Assembly (NCBI RefSeq): GCF_016765695.1
Contig: NZ_JAETGO010000098.1
Location: 82,428 to 146,427 of the forward strand
From: Sporosalibacterium faouarense
GTDB lineage: Bacteria > Bacillota > Clostridia > Tissierellales > VENL01
DNA: 64,000 nucleotides
Direction of reading: 5' to 3'
Made by a program: the position numbers and the translations under genes. This document shows, piece after piece, positions 8,493-17,525 of the stretch. Below the pieces are notes generated by a model, which saw nothing but the letters and a program-made list of their open reading frames with translations, made no database searches and had not been told where the DNA came from. Position 1 is the first letter of the stretch. Every line of letters starts with the position of its first letter.

Positions 8493-8502
8493 ATCTTTTG
8501 AT

Positions 8503-8602
8503 AAGACTCCCACTTCTATAAGTGGGAGAGAAGACTTCTCTTCAGGTAGAGTAGAGTCTCCATCTGAAGCCCCGATGTTCTGCTTTAGCAGAACGAGTTC
8601 AC
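8503..8602 (+). mobile_element. IS200/IS605-type right-end palindromes, element without transposase
   Basis: Three hairpins follow each other: CTCCCACTT/AAGTGGGAG (8507-8528), CTTCAG/CTGAAG (8540-8569) and TTCTGCT/AGCAGAA (8578-8593), then CGAGTTCAC. This order, including 'CTGAAGCCCC' before the last hairpin and a terminal GTTCAC, is the pattern of the right end (and omega-RNA 3' part) of tnpB-carrying IS200/IS605 elements in Firmicutes, from general knowledge. No tnpA or tnpB frame is present, so this is a relic or a non-autonomous palindrome element. The first hairpin recurs at 63912-63948. Confidence 0.5.
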
Positions 8603-8621
8603 TCTTGTTTTTATTTTCACC

Positions 8622-8792
8622 TTATTTTTTCTTTTCTTCATATGTAATAGTGGCCGAAAGCATACCTCCATACTTCTCATACTCTATATCAATGATTTCT
8701 AAGATTTCATCATTATGTTCTCGAATCCACGTTTCAACTTTTTCCTTAAGACCACTGGCATATTCATTTTCAAGCATAGTAATATGCTTCAT
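8622..8792 (-). CDS. Small Cse60-like sporulation protein
   Basis: 56 residues, from the ATG at 8792 with AAGGAG eight bases upstream, to a TAA at 8622. The sequence starts M-K-H-I-T-M-L-E-N-E-Y-A-S-G-L-K, continues with a helix K-V-E-T-W-I-R and ends in beta strands (I-L-E-I-I-D-I-E-Y and M-L-S-A-T-I-T-Y-E-E-K). Length and layout (start, helix, then 'I-x-x-I-x-Y ... S-A-x-I-x-Y') match the small sporulation protein Cse60 family of Bacillus and clostridia. It is too short to appear in most gene calls and a larger antisense frame covers it. It stands alone, downstream of an AT-rich promoter region and convergent with the IS605-like relic. Confidence 0.65.
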   Translation of the reverse strand: MKHITMLENEYASGLKEKVETWIREHNDEILEIIDIEYEKYGGMLSATITYEEKKK

Positions 8793-8890
8793 AACTACAT
8801 CTCCTTCAAAAGTATTTTCATTTATATAAATAGAATTGTAATATTACTTATTACAGTATAATATTCTCTTTTAAAGGATATGTTACCTAG

Positions 8891-9580
8891 TTAGATTAGT
8901 CTTTTTAGGTTAAAATTAATATAATCAGATGAAATACAATAGAAATCAATTCCATCAATTATTCCCTCAGTAACAAATTTATGCCCTTCAGCATGTAGAT
9001 GCCCATATACACATATATCAACATCATATTTTTTCATTATATCAACGAATTCATTTGGACTTTTATCTGTTACATTAAAAGGAGGATAGTGTATCATCAC
9101 AATTTTTTTCTTTACACTCTTCTTCAATGAAGATAATGATAATTCTAGTCTTGTTACTTCCCTATTGAAGATTTTCTCATCGTGATCATCAAATTCATCA
9201 CTGTCCTTCGATGGCCAGCCTCTAGTTCCAAAGATAGCAATATCTTCATGGATATAACAATCATTTTGCAGAAAATGAATGGTGCTAAGTTCAAGAGATT
9301 CAAGCTTCTTTTTTGTTTCCCACCAATAGTCATGATTACCTTTAGTAATAACTTTGAAACCTGGGAGATTATCTATCTTAGATAAATCTTTATAGGCTTC
9401 ATTATATTTTAGTGCCCATGAAATGTCTCCAGGCAACACCACTAAATCATCTTCATTGACTAAATCTATCCAATTACTAAAAATCTTTTCTTCATGATTC
9501 TCCCAATTTTCTCCAAATATATCCATGGGTTTTTCTCCAGTTGAATCCAAATGTAAGTCTCCTATGCCAAATATAGCCAT
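8891..9580 (-). CDS. Calcineurin-like metallophosphoesterase
   Basis: 229 residues with all five metallophosphoesterase blocks: G-D-L-H-L-D (D8, H10), P-G-D-I-S-W (~51), K-G-N-H-D-Y-W-W (~82), M-I-H-Y-P-P-F (~163) and Y-G-H-L-H-A (~194). The W-W after the GNHD block and the compact length are typical of a Firmicutes subgroup of soluble phosphohydrolases with unknown substrate. It sits 39 bases downstream of the yhaN-like gene on the same strand and may be the last gene of that operon. Confidence 0.88.
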   Translation of the reverse strand: MAIFGIGDLHLDSTGEKPMDIFGENWENHEEKIFSNWIDLVNEDDLVVLPGDISWALKYNEAYKDLSKIDNLPGFKVITKGNHDYWWETKKKLESLELSTIHFLQNDCYIHEDIAIFGTRGWPSKDSDEFDDHDEKIFNREVTRLELSLSSLKKSVKKKIVMIHYPPFNVTDKSPNEFVDIMKKYDVDICVYGHLHAEGHKFVTEGIIDGIDFYCISSDYINFNLKRLI

Positions 9581-9619
9581 TATTTCACCTCAATTATCTA
9601 AATGCTAGTTTTAAAAGTA

Positions 9620-12370
9620 TTATAAGCATATATAATTATACTTTACTTTCAATTTATCTAAAAGATTTTTTTCTCTTTCATGACATGTAAATAATATTAT
9701 CTGTCTATTTGTTCCTTCTTTTATTAAGAGTTTCAAAATTTCTTCAAGTCTTTTAACATCATATTGAGTAAAGCAGTCATCTAGTATTAAAGGAATATTA
9801 TCATTCTCTCTAATCACATTTATAATTCCAAGTCTAGTAGCGAAATATAATTGGTCTATTGTTCCCCCACTTAGACTATCTATGGTTACCAATCTCTTGG
9901 TATTAGGGTCTATAACCTTTATATCAATATCCTCTGTAATTTTTACCTCTGAGTACTTTTCATTGGATACTCTACTGATAATATCTCCCACTATCTTATT
10001 TAATTTAGGTGCAAAGTCTCTTTGTATTTCCTTGGAAATATTATTAATTTTATTTTTTGCAATTTCTAAAGCCTGTAGCTTAAATTCAAAATCCCTTTTA
10101 ATTCTATTTTTACGATTTATTTCTTCTTCAATTTCAACTAAAGTCCTTGATGAGGAGTTCATGTTTTTAATTCTTTCCTCTAGTCTAGTCAGCTCTTCTG
10201 TTTCTTTTCTCAAGGTAGTGTCAATATCTTTTATCATTAGCTTTATTTTTGTCCCGTCTTGGTCAATTGCTGTATTTAAATCTATATCTTCATACTTTAA
10301 AGCTTTTTGCTTTAGAATTTCTATACTATTATCACCTATTATTCCATTTAATAGACTTTCTTTACCTTTTTTCTCTTGCATTAGTTCTTCATATTTTTTC
10401 TTATATTCTAACCCTTCTTTAAATTCCTCAAAGCTTTTTATTCCATTTAATTCAAAGATATCTGCTAATTCACTATTGGTTCTATTTAATTTTGATTGCA
10501 GACTATTCAATTCTCTTTCAGTTTGTTTTATATCTTCCTCAAGTTTCTCTTTTTCTTTTAATATATCTAAATAACTTTTATATTGAACTTGTATCCTCTT
10601 GATGTTTTCTAAATTTATTTCGGCATTATAGCCAAGGGCGTCTAGAAAGAAGTTTATAAAGTTTCTGTAATTTTCTACTTCATCTAATATTTCATTTATT
10701 CTTTTCTCGACCTTCTTGAGACTATTATTCTTATCATTATATAATGCACATTCCATAGAATGCTCATTTATAAATGTCCATAGCTCACCTTTGGAACTAC
10801 ACTCATATTTATTTAATGTATTTTTCATTTTTTGTTCAATAGAGTTTAGTTTTTCTGCCTTGTTTTTTTCGCTATTCTTTAACTCCGATATTTGGTCATT
10901 TAATTTTTCCATATAGCTTTTCAATTCTTTCCTCGAGAACATAGAATATATCAACATTCCTATGGGTATTATTATACTCAAGTACAGCATTGGGTCAATG
11001 AGATATCCTAAAGCAATTGGAACTATACTTATTATTATAGATAGTGTAGCAAGAAGATTAAGTTTTCTATAACTCCTTGCCTTTTCATCTAATCTTGACT
11101 GCAGATACCCACTATTAGAATAATCTTTATCATACATCAATTTATTTCTTTCTTCCTCTAATCTTTCATATTCATAAAATTCTTTATTTAATTCTAATAG
11201 ATCCTTATTGTCAATTGAATCGATTTCATTTGACAGTTTCCTTTTATTTTTTTCAAGCTCTTTCAGTTCTCTTTCTCTTTCCCTCAGCATTGTAAAATTG
11301 CTTGTCAAGTCCTCTAAATCATCAGTTTGTTCCACTTGAAGATTTTCAAATACCTTTAACCTATTTAGTCTTTCGTCTAGCTCATTCTGCTTATTTAATT
11401 GAGTCTCTTTTCTTATATCAATATCCTCAATATTTTCAGTTAACATACTTATGGTATTATCAAGCTTAACTGCAAATGTAAACTGCTCTTGGTCTAAACT
11501 TGAATATTCTTTGTATTCTTCAATCAATTCATCTATTTCATTAATCTCAGTTTCAATTTTTATAGCCTCATCAAATTTTCTCTTTGCATTATATCCTTCT
11601 AATATGTTTAATTTCTCTTCAAGACGTCTTTTTTCTCTTTCTAAATCTTCAATATTATTTCTAACTTCATTTGATATCATTTGAGTTTTCTTAATATCAT
11701 CAACTAGATTAACTACTTTTTCTTTCTCCCTATTTAACTGATCAATCTCATCAACTATTTTTCCATAAGGTGATGTTTTAACTCTTCCTTTAGTTCCAAT
11801 ATTATCTATTTTTTGATTTAATTTATCCATAACATTTTTAATTGATATATCCTCATCGAGACTCCGACCTAGATTAATTAAACTATCCTTCACTTCTTTA
11901 GCAAGCTCTCCCTCAGTTTTATTTCCCAGTTGCTTTATGCTTATAGTATTATTATAGACAATTGAATTCAAATCCATATGAAGAGAGGTTGGTTGATGTA
12001 ATCTTGTGGTGTTGTCATATATGAACCTCTTAGTTATATCTTCCCCTGTGCTCTCGTCATATATATTAACTTGGTCATCTCCTTTAATAAAATTTCTTTG
12101 TACCCTATATTCAATACCTTCAAATTCATACTTAATAACTCCGAAATAGTCATTTTGATTCCAAGGTTTATATTTATCATAATCATCTGTGTAAATCTTT
12201 CTTTTAGTATAGGGTTTAAAAAATCCATATAACATACCTTCAATAAATCTATGTATAGTAGTTTTTCCTGATTCATTATCTCCATAGATTAAATTAATTC
12301 CTTCTTTCAACTCTATCGCCTTATTATTGAATTTACCAAAGGCAGTTAATCCCAATTTATTGAATTTCAT
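9620..12370 (-). CDS. yhaN: YhaN/SbcC-like AAA ATPase with membrane hairpin inside the coiled coil
   Basis: 916 residues. The N-terminus has a Rad50/SbcC-type ATPase half (Walker A G-D-N-E-S-G-K-T-T near 30-38), followed by long coiled coils (about 180-430 and 480-780), and the C-terminal half with the signature L-S-G-G-T-I-D-Q-L and Walker B L-I-L-D-D-C-F near 865. Unlike SbcC there is no CxxC zinc hook; instead two hydrophobic helices (about residues 438-478) sit at the apex, as in Bacillus YhaN, implying membrane attachment. It overlaps the yhaO-like nuclease gene by four bases (ATGA). Together they should form a nuclease-ATPase complex for DNA end processing, perhaps at the membrane. Confidence 0.85.
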   Translation of the reverse strand: MKFNKLGLTAFGKFNNKAIELKEGINLIYGDNESGKTTIHRFIEGMLYGFFKPYTKRKIYTDDYDKYKPWNQNDYFGVIKYEFEGIEYRVQRNFIKGDDQVNIYDESTGEDITKRFIYDNTTRLHQPTSLHMDLNSIVYNNTISIKQLGNKTEGELAKEVKDSLINLGRSLDEDISIKNVMDKLNQKIDNIGTKGRVKTSPYGKIVDEIDQLNREKEKVVNLVDDIKKTQMISNEVRNNIEDLEREKRRLEEKLNILEGYNAKRKFDEAIKIETEINEIDELIEEYKEYSSLDQEQFTFAVKLDNTISMLTENIEDIDIRKETQLNKQNELDERLNRLKVFENLQVEQTDDLEDLTSNFTMLRERERELKELEKNKRKLSNEIDSIDNKDLLELNKEFYEYERLEEERNKLMYDKDYSNSGYLQSRLDEKARSYRKLNLLATLSIIISIVPIALGYLIDPMLYLSIIIPIGMLIYSMFSRKELKSYMEKLNDQISELKNSEKNKAEKLNSIEQKMKNTLNKYECSSKGELWTFINEHSMECALYNDKNNSLKKVEKRINEILDEVENYRNFINFFLDALGYNAEINLENIKRIQVQYKSYLDILKEKEKLEEDIKQTERELNSLQSKLNRTNSELADIFELNGIKSFEEFKEGLEYKKKYEELMQEKKGKESLLNGIIGDNSIEILKQKALKYEDIDLNTAIDQDGTKIKLMIKDIDTTLRKETEELTRLEERIKNMNSSSRTLVEIEEEINRKNRIKRDFEFKLQALEIAKNKINNISKEIQRDFAPKLNKIVGDIISRVSNEKYSEVKITEDIDIKVIDPNTKRLVTIDSLSGGTIDQLYFATRLGIINVIRENDNIPLILDDCFTQYDVKRLEEILKLLIKEGTNRQIILFTCHEREKNLLDKLKVKYNYICL

Positions 12371-13461
12371 TTTCTCACCTTCTCATTAAATAAAACCTCA
12401 AGACCTTCATATAATGCTTCTTTAACTAAAGGATTGTTTAATCCTTCTTTCTTCATTTCTCTAATAAAGTCTCCTATTATATTCCCATTGTTTTGCTCTT
12501 CTATTTTTTCCAGATCATAATCTAATCGAGTATTATTAATTATCTCAATATACTTAAATTTATCTCTAAGGGTACCTTCAATATCTCTTATATTGAGCTT
12601 AATATCCCTATCAATAAAGCCATTTAGAATTATTCTATAAAGGTTTTTATTTTTATTCTCCTTGGTATCAATAGATACCATAGAATTAATAATATCTTGA
12701 TAATCCATAGAACTGTTAATATCTATTTCTGTTATAACAAATTCTCTCTTGCCAAAAGGAATGAATTTAGTCATACATTTACCATTACTAATGGTGCCTT
12801 CAATTATTCCATGGATTCCAGTCTCTCCAAAATCAAGGGGCTCAGGACTTCCACAATATGCTATGTTCTTATCTATGAACTGATGCTTATGAATATGTCC
12901 CAATGCTACATAATCAAAACCCTTTAGATTTTCTTTATAAATAGGGAGATACATAGAGTCCTTATTTAGTATATCTCCATGGACTACTAATATATTTTCC
13001 ATATGATTATCTAAGTTTACATGTTTCACTAAGTTTCTCTTTTCTAGCTTATTTTCCCAGCTTAACCCCCATATAGCTACATTTAAATCTTTAAATATTA
13101 TTTTTTCCATATAATCTTTCTCAAAAACTATCACATTATTTGGCCAATCAATTAACTTGTACAAAGATTTCTTACTTAGATTATCATGATTTCCTGCCGT
13201 TATAATAACTCTAGTCTCTTTTAAAAGATTAAATATACTTCTGATTCTCTTAATATCACCAATGCTACAATATTCTTCTTCAAACAGATCTCCTGATATA
13301 AGTAATAAATCAATTTTTCTCTCATTTGCTCTATTAATTATTCTTTCAAAGGTTTCCCATATTTCTCTTCTTCTTATATTTGCAAACTCCGAGCTAAAGC
13401 TAGCATTTTCAAACTGTAGCCCAAGATGTAAATCTCCAGTATGTATAAAACTAATTCCCAT
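12367..13461 (-). CDS. yhaO: YhaO/SbcD-like DNA repair exonuclease
   Basis: 364 residues. Metallophosphoesterase nuclease motifs appear in order: H-T-G-D-L-H-L-G (D10, H12), I-S-G-D-L-F (~56), T-A-G-N-H-D (~92), V-V-H-G-D (~158) and L-G-H-I-H-K-H (~192). Length and C-terminal capping region fit Mre11/SbcD relatives, nearest in layout to Bacillus YhaO. It is the first gene of the operon, followed by the yhaN-like ATPase with an ATGA overlap, and perhaps by the phosphoesterase at 8891. The start has a GGAGGTG site 9 bases upstream. Confidence 0.88.
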   Translation of the reverse strand: MGISFIHTGDLHLGLQFENASFSSEFANIRRREIWETFERIINRANERKIDLLLISGDLFEEEYCSIGDIKRIRSIFNLLKETRVIITAGNHDNLSKKSLYKLIDWPNNVIVFEKDYMEKIIFKDLNVAIWGLSWENKLEKRNLVKHVNLDNHMENILVVHGDILNKDSMYLPIYKENLKGFDYVALGHIHKHQFIDKNIAYCGSPEPLDFGETGIHGIIEGTISNGKCMTKFIPFGKREFVITEIDINSSMDYQDIINSMVSIDTKENKNKNLYRIILNGFIDRDIKLNIRDIEGTLRDKFKYIEIINNTRLDYDLEKIEEQNNGNIIGDFIREMKKEGLNNPLVKEALYEGLEVLFNEKVRK

Positions 13462-13799
13462 AAAAAAACACCTCCACTAATAGAACATACATTCGATAAT
13501 TATATCACATTTTCCTGCTTTTAATCAAAAAAAGTTTCAATTAAGTGAATTTATTTTTTATTAAAAGAGTTAATCTTGAAATATCTCTAGAACTAAATTA
13601 TATAAGATTCTTCAAATATAACTCATAATCTATTTTTATAAATATTATATTAACTTCTCTTGATTTACTTTCATTTCTACTTTAACATATATTTATGGAA
13701 TATTTTTAATTGATGAATTTGCATATTAAAATTTTATGCTAAAATATATTAAATTTGTGAATATACAAATTCCTCAGTTATTTAAGGAGATGAACTAAT
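13462..13799. other. Intergenic region between divergent yhaO-like and yeiH-like genes
   Basis: 338 bases, very AT-rich, holding the divergent promoters (not resolved) and repeat copy B at 13711-13776, which ends only 24 bases before the yeiH-like start codon. I see no further open frame with a ribosome site. Confidence 0.6.
13711..13776. repeat. Dispersed palindromic repeat, copy B
   Basis: Left arm TGATGAATTTGCATATTAAA, right arm AATATACAAATTCCTCA, with ATATATTAAATTTGTG between. The arms are imperfect inverted copies. It lies in the 5' region of the yeiH-like gene. Confidence 0.75.
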
Positions 13800-14819
13800 A
13801 TGATAAAAAAGTTACCAGGCTTAGCTCTTGTATTATTAGTAACAATAATTTCAATATTAATCAATACATATGTATTTAGCTTTTTAGGTACATTAACCAT
13901 TGGAATTATTTTAGGTATTTTTTATAGTAATACTATAGGAATTGATGAGAAATATCAGCCAGGAGTAACCTTTTCCCTTAAGAAGATTCTTAAATGGGGA
14001 ATTGTTCTACTAGGAGTAGAGCTTAATTTTAATTTGGTCTTAAGTTTAGGCCCTTGGATAATTGCTCTTGTTATATTTTTAATGACTCTGTCCCTTATAG
14101 TATCAAGATTGCTAGGAAAATGGTTTAATATCAATCCAAAGTTAGCTACACTTCTTGGTGTAGGATCATCTATCTGTGGCACATCTGCTATAGTTGCAAT
14201 GGGACCTGTAATTGATGCTGATGAGGATGATGTTGCAATCTCAGTTGCTATTATTAGTTTCTTAGGTGCAATAGGTGTATTAGTATATACTTTCTTTTCA
14301 TATATACTTCCTTTAACCGACGTACAATATGGCATATGGGCTGGTGGTACATTACAAGGAGTAGCCCACGCCTTAGCAGCTGCTGGAGCTAGAGGAACGG
14401 ATTCATTAAGTTTAGATATTGGGACAATAGTTAAAATGTCAAGGGTTGCTTTACTAGCACCAGTGGCAGTTGTACTTAGTTTTGCTTTTAAAGATAATTC
14501 AGCAGATTCTAATAAAAAGAAAAAGGTTAAATTTCCTATGTATGTTCTTTTGTTCATTCTGACAGGAGTTATTTTCACTTTAAATTCATCTCTGAACATT
14601 TTCCCAACTGCCTTTACTCTTTTAGGAAAAGATGTCAATATAGTTTCAATTATAAAAGAAATCAGTAGCTTTTTCATACTGATGGCTATGGTATCCATGG
14701 GATTAAAAGTCAATTTCAAGAGCTTTAAGACTAAGGGTCTCAAGGCCCTTTATGCATGCAGTTTATTATTTCTATTACTTTCAGTTACTGGATACTTCTT
14801 ATCTAAGTTAATAGCTTAA
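13800..14819 (+). CDS. YeiH/UPF0324-family putative anion (sulfate) exporter
   Basis: 339 residues, about ten membrane helices. The central G-V-G-S-S-I-C-G-T-S-A-I-V-A-M-G-P motif (~119-135), the acidic loop D-A-D-E-D-D-V-A-I-S and the A-G-G-T-L-Q-G-V-A-H-A-L-A-A-A-G-A motif (~181-197) are those of the UPF0324/YeiH family, which has a repeat-type transporter fold and is often annotated as a sulfate exporter. Substrate unproven. AAGGAG lies 8 bases before the ATG. It stands alone, with a strong terminator after it and repeat copy B before it. The long antisense frame (13955-14743) is a shadow of its repetitive codons. Confidence 0.85.
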   Translation: MIKKLPGLALVLLVTIISILINTYVFSFLGTLTIGIILGIFYSNTIGIDEKYQPGVTFSLKKILKWGIVLLGVELNFNLVLSLGPWIIALVIFLMTLSLIVSRLLGKWFNINPKLATLLGVGSSICGTSAIVAMGPVIDADEDDVAISVAIISFLGAIGVLVYTFFSYILPLTDVQYGIWAGGTLQGVAHALAAAGARGTDSLSLDIGTIVKMSRVALLAPVAVVLSFAFKDNSADSNKKKKVKFPMYVLLFILTGVIFTLNSSLNIFPTAFTLLGKDVNIVSIIKEISSFFILMAMVSMGLKVNFKSFKTKGLKALYACSLLFLLLSVTGYFLSKLIA

Positions 14820-14828
14820 AATATAAAG

Positions 14829-14892
14829 GCTTCCGCTAACTATCCTAGCTATTTTAGCACTTAGATAGTCAACGGAAGCTTCTTGATTATTT
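14829..14892. terminator. Strong bidirectional hairpin terminator
   Basis: Arms GCTTCCG...ACTATC (14829-14844) and GATAGT...CGGAAGC (14864-14879) pair with a short internal mismatch; T-rich sequence follows on the plus side. It separates the yeiH-like gene from the convergent ABC operon. Confidence 0.75.
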
Positions 14893-14960
14893 TTCACTCA
14901 ATTGTCTTTATAAACTTCTGAATAAAAAAGAGCTTAAAGATTTATTATGGTAATCCTAAT

Positions 14961-15599
14961 TTAATGATTAAACTTATAGAATAACCGAATACTATTTAAT
15001 ACCAGCAACACTAATATAACTCCAAAAGCAAATACAAAGTTCCAAGGATCGATATTATTTATATAGTTCAATATATTGATAATTAGTTCTTTTGAAATGA
15101 TGTTTTGAAAAACCAATTTTGTTATCATAGGTAAAAATGCTATACCAATTAAAACAAACCTTGAGTAACTTATTGCCTTCACTGCTCCATATTTATATAC
15201 AAAGTTATACAGTATACTTGCAAATAAAATTGCTATACCTGCACTAACAAGTATTACTAGATATGTTTCAGTACTAATATTACCTTTCTCAAGAATAGCT
15301 ACGATTAATATTGAATAGAGTGCTCCAATCCCTGCCAATACTAGAGCTGTTAGGTATTTACTTATTACAATTTTATAAGGCTTGATAGGTAGAGTTTTTA
15401 GCAAATTATAACCTTTGTTTTTATCTTCATACATTTCATTCCTTGCTATAATACTAAAAGCTATGATTAGGGAAGGAACTCCCAATAAGCCTATATTTCC
15501 TGTGCTTCTCCCTAAAATTATAAAAACAAGTCCTACAATTAAATACATAATTATTGTTTTTCTTGATTGATAAATATCCTTAAAAATTATATACCCCAT
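14961..15599 (-). CDS. ABC-2 type transporter permease (second permease)
   Basis: 212 residues with six hydrophobic segments and a conserved cytoplasmic loop (N-E-M-Y-E-D-K-N-K-G-Y-N-L-L-K-T-L-P-I) that is repeated nearly word for word in the neighbouring permease, showing the two arose by duplication. This loop is typical of ABC-2 permeases partnered with YtrB-type ATPases. Last gene of the GntR-ABC operon; GGGGGTTG precedes the ATG by about six bases. The two permeases probably form a heterodimer. The substrate is unknown; such systems often respond to cell-envelope stress. Confidence 0.8.
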   Translation of the reverse strand: MGYIIFKDIYQSRKTIIMYLIVGLVFIILGRSTGNIGLLGVPSLIIAFSIIARNEMYEDKNKGYNLLKTLPIKPYKIVISKYLTALVLAGIGALYSILIVAILEKGNISTETYLVILVSAGIAILFASILYNFVYKYGAVKAISYSRFVLIGIAFLPMITKLVFQNIISKELIINILNYINNIDPWNFVFAFGVILVLLVLNSIRLFYKFNH

Positions 15600-15614
15600 A
15601 AAACAACCCCCTGT

Positions 15615-16262
15615 CTACACATTTTGAAAATTTCTAAAGAATTTCATTGATACTAGCATACACAATTGATAAAATACAATGCTAACTACAAAAAGGACTA
15701 TACTGTTAAAGATATTAATTTCAGTTATCATGCTCATAAATGGTATATCAAAATTAAACTTTTCATTAATGATATTCATCAAACCAGGACTAAAAAACAC
15801 TATAAAGAATACAACCCTTGAGATATTAATTGCTATTCCCGAACCAAACTTATATAAAAGTATATAAAATATACCTATAAATAATAGAGTTGTACTGACA
15901 CTATTTATAATCGTAGTAACCATATCAGTGCTCAATCCAGTTGACATAGATTTTATTTTTATTATTATAAATGTATATAATCCACCCAATAATATTAATA
16001 TAAAAGATGCTGTGAATTTGCCTATTACAATTTTATACTGTTTAAGTGGTAAGGTTCTCATTAAAGAATATCCTTTGTTTTTATCTTCATTATGTTCATT
16101 AGTCATTACGACCATAAAAGCTATCATTAAGACAAATCTTCCCACCATTAAATTTTCTTCAGTCCCAGAGGTTAAAGCTACTATAAATAATGATCCAAAA
16201 ATTAGTGACAATAATATCATCTTTTTACTTTGACTGAATTCCTTAAAAATAATATATAACAC
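15615..16262 (-). CDS. ABC-2 type transporter permease (first permease)
   Basis: 215 residues, six hydrophobic segments, with the loop N-E-H-N-E-D-K-N-K-G-Y-S-L-M-R-T-L-P-L matching the paralogue at 14961. The start is a GTG whose first base overlaps the stop TAG of the ATPase (TAGTG), with GGGAGG inside the end of the ATPase gene, so translation is coupled. Together with its paralogue it should make the membrane channel of the transporter. Confidence 0.8.
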   Translation of the reverse strand: MLYIIFKEFSQSKKMILLSLIFGSLFIVALTSGTEENLMVGRFVLMIAFMVVMTNEHNEDKNKGYSLMRTLPLKQYKIVIGKFTASFILILLGGLYTFIIIKIKSMSTGLSTDMVTTIINSVSTTLLFIGIFYILLYKFGSGIAINISRVVFFIVFFSPGLMNIINEKFNFDIPFMSMITEINIFNSIVLFVVSIVFYQLCMLVSMKFFRNFQNV

Positions 16263-17140
16263 TATTCTTCCTCCCTCACTAATGAAATTAATATTTCATC
16301 TAGAGTAGCATTACTTATTTTTATTCCATCATTGATATTCTTTAAGCTAAATATATTCTTAATCTTGGAATAGTTTTTAGTAATACCTGTTATGCCAAAA
16401 TAATTTTCCTCTATTCCTATCATTAATCTTTTGATTTCTTGATCAACCAAATTTTTCTTTAAGCTAATCTTTTTCCAATTTGTTAAAATATTCTCTTTCT
16501 CTTGAGACAATACAATTTTGCCATTAATTATATATGTTACATAATCAGCAATTTTTTCAATATCTTCTGTAATATGAGATGAGAATAAAACTGATTTATT
16601 TTCATCCTGTATAACTTCTAGCAGAATATCTAAAATTTCTTTTCTTATAACTGGATCTAATCCTGATGTTGGTTCATCCAATATTAGTAATTCTGGATGT
16701 CTAGCAAGGGCTAAAGCTATACCTAATTTTACTTTCATACCCTTAGATAGTTCTTTTATTTTCTTAGTTTTACTAACTTTAAATTTACTTAATAAGCTAT
16801 TGAAATATTCTTTATCCCATTTTTTATAGTACTGAGATATAAATTTCTCAGTCCATGCTACTGACATATCTTCGTAAAAAATCTGTTCTTCCCCTACATA
16901 CCCAATTCTGTTTTTAATTTCTTCCTCATTATTTTTATAATTAAGGCCAAATATTTCAACTTCTCCTCCATTAGATTTCAGGAGATTCATAATTAATTTT
17001 ATAGTTGTGGATTTCCCAGCACCATTTGGCCCTATTAGTCCCATAATATATCCCCTTGGTAATTCAAAGGATACATCTTTTAAAGTAAACTCACTATATT
17101 TTTTTCTCAAATTATTGACTTTTAATATACTGTTACTCAT
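16262..17140 (-). CDS. ABC transporter ATP-binding protein (YtrB-like)
   Basis: 292 residues. Walker A G-P-N-G-A-G-K-S-T-T (~38-47), the signature as E-L-S-K-G-M-K-V-K-L (~131), Walker B L-L-I-L-D-E-P-T-S-G-L-D-P and the switch H (S-S-H-I-T-E-D) are intact. The C-terminal ~80 residues form the extra domain seen in exporters of the YtrB/bacitracin-resistance type. It overlaps the GntR regulator by four bases upstream and the permease by one base downstream, fixing the operon order regulator-ATPase-permease-permease. Confidence 0.9.
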   Translation of the reverse strand: MSNSILKVNNLRKKYSEFTLKDVSFELPRGYIMGLIGPNGAGKSTTIKLIMNLLKSNGGEVEIFGLNYKNNEEEIKNRIGYVGEEQIFYEDMSVAWTEKFISQYYKKWDKEYFNSLLSKFKVSKTKKIKELSKGMKVKLGIALALARHPELLILDEPTSGLDPVIRKEILDILLEVIQDENKSVLFSSHITEDIEKIADYVTYIINGKIVLSQEKENILTNWKKISLKKNLVDQEIKRLMIGIEENYFGITGITKNYSKIKNIFSLKNINDGIKISNATLDEILISLVREEE

Positions 17141-17511
17141 CTTTCACCCTCCATCTCTTTTAACAGTTTTATGATATCTTTGATATCAATATCAAATTTA
17201 CTAGCATCCTCTAAAAGACTCTCTAATCTCCCTTTTATTTCTCCCATTTTTTCTCTCCTTAAATCATCTTTCCTAATATCATTGACAAATGAACCTAATC
17301 CTCTTCTAGTGATAATATACCCTTCATTTTCAAGCTCACTATAGGCTCGTTTTATGGTTATAACACTAATCTTCAATTCATTAGCCATACCTCTAATAGA
17401 AGGTAAAGCGTCTCCTTCTTTTAATTCCCCTGTTATTATTGCATTTTTCATTTGGTCCTTAACCTGCTTATATAAAGGGTCTGGATTATTATTTGAAATA
17501 CTTATAAACAT
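17137..17511 (-). CDS. GntR-family regulator, YtrA subfamily
   Basis: 124 residues: an N-terminal winged helix (P-L-Y-K-Q-V-K-D-Q-M-K-N-A-I then P-S-I-R-G-M-A-N-E-L-K-I-S-V-I-T-I-K-R-A-Y) and a short C-terminal helical tail of ~45 residues, as in the YtrA subfamily that controls linked ABC transporters. It is the first gene of the operon and overlaps the ATPase gene (ATGA). An inverted repeat ACTGTA-N13-TACAGT overlaps the promoter -10, so self-repression is likely. Such regulators often respond to cell-wall antibiotics; the signal here is unknown. Confidence 0.88.
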   Translation of the reverse strand: MFISISNNNPDPLYKQVKDQMKNAIITGELKEGDALPSIRGMANELKISVITIKRAYSELENEGYIITRRGLGSFVNDIRKDDLRREKMGEIKGRLESLLEDASKFDIDIKDIIKLLKEMEGER

Positions 17512-17525
17512 TATTTTCTCCCTTC

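Noticed and set aside
8479..8829. 116-codon plus-strand frame across the IS605-like relic
   Set aside because: It overlaps the hairpins and the better-supported Cse60-like gene on the other strand, and has no ribosome site.
9882..10574. 230-codon plus-strand frame within the yhaN-like gene
   Set aside because: Ser/Leu/Ile-rich composition typical of the reverse of a charged coiled coil; no start signal.
13955..14743. Long antisense frame of 262 codons opposite the yeiH-like gene
   Set aside because: It lies entirely within a well-supported membrane protein gene on the other strand, has no ribosome site and no recognisable domain.
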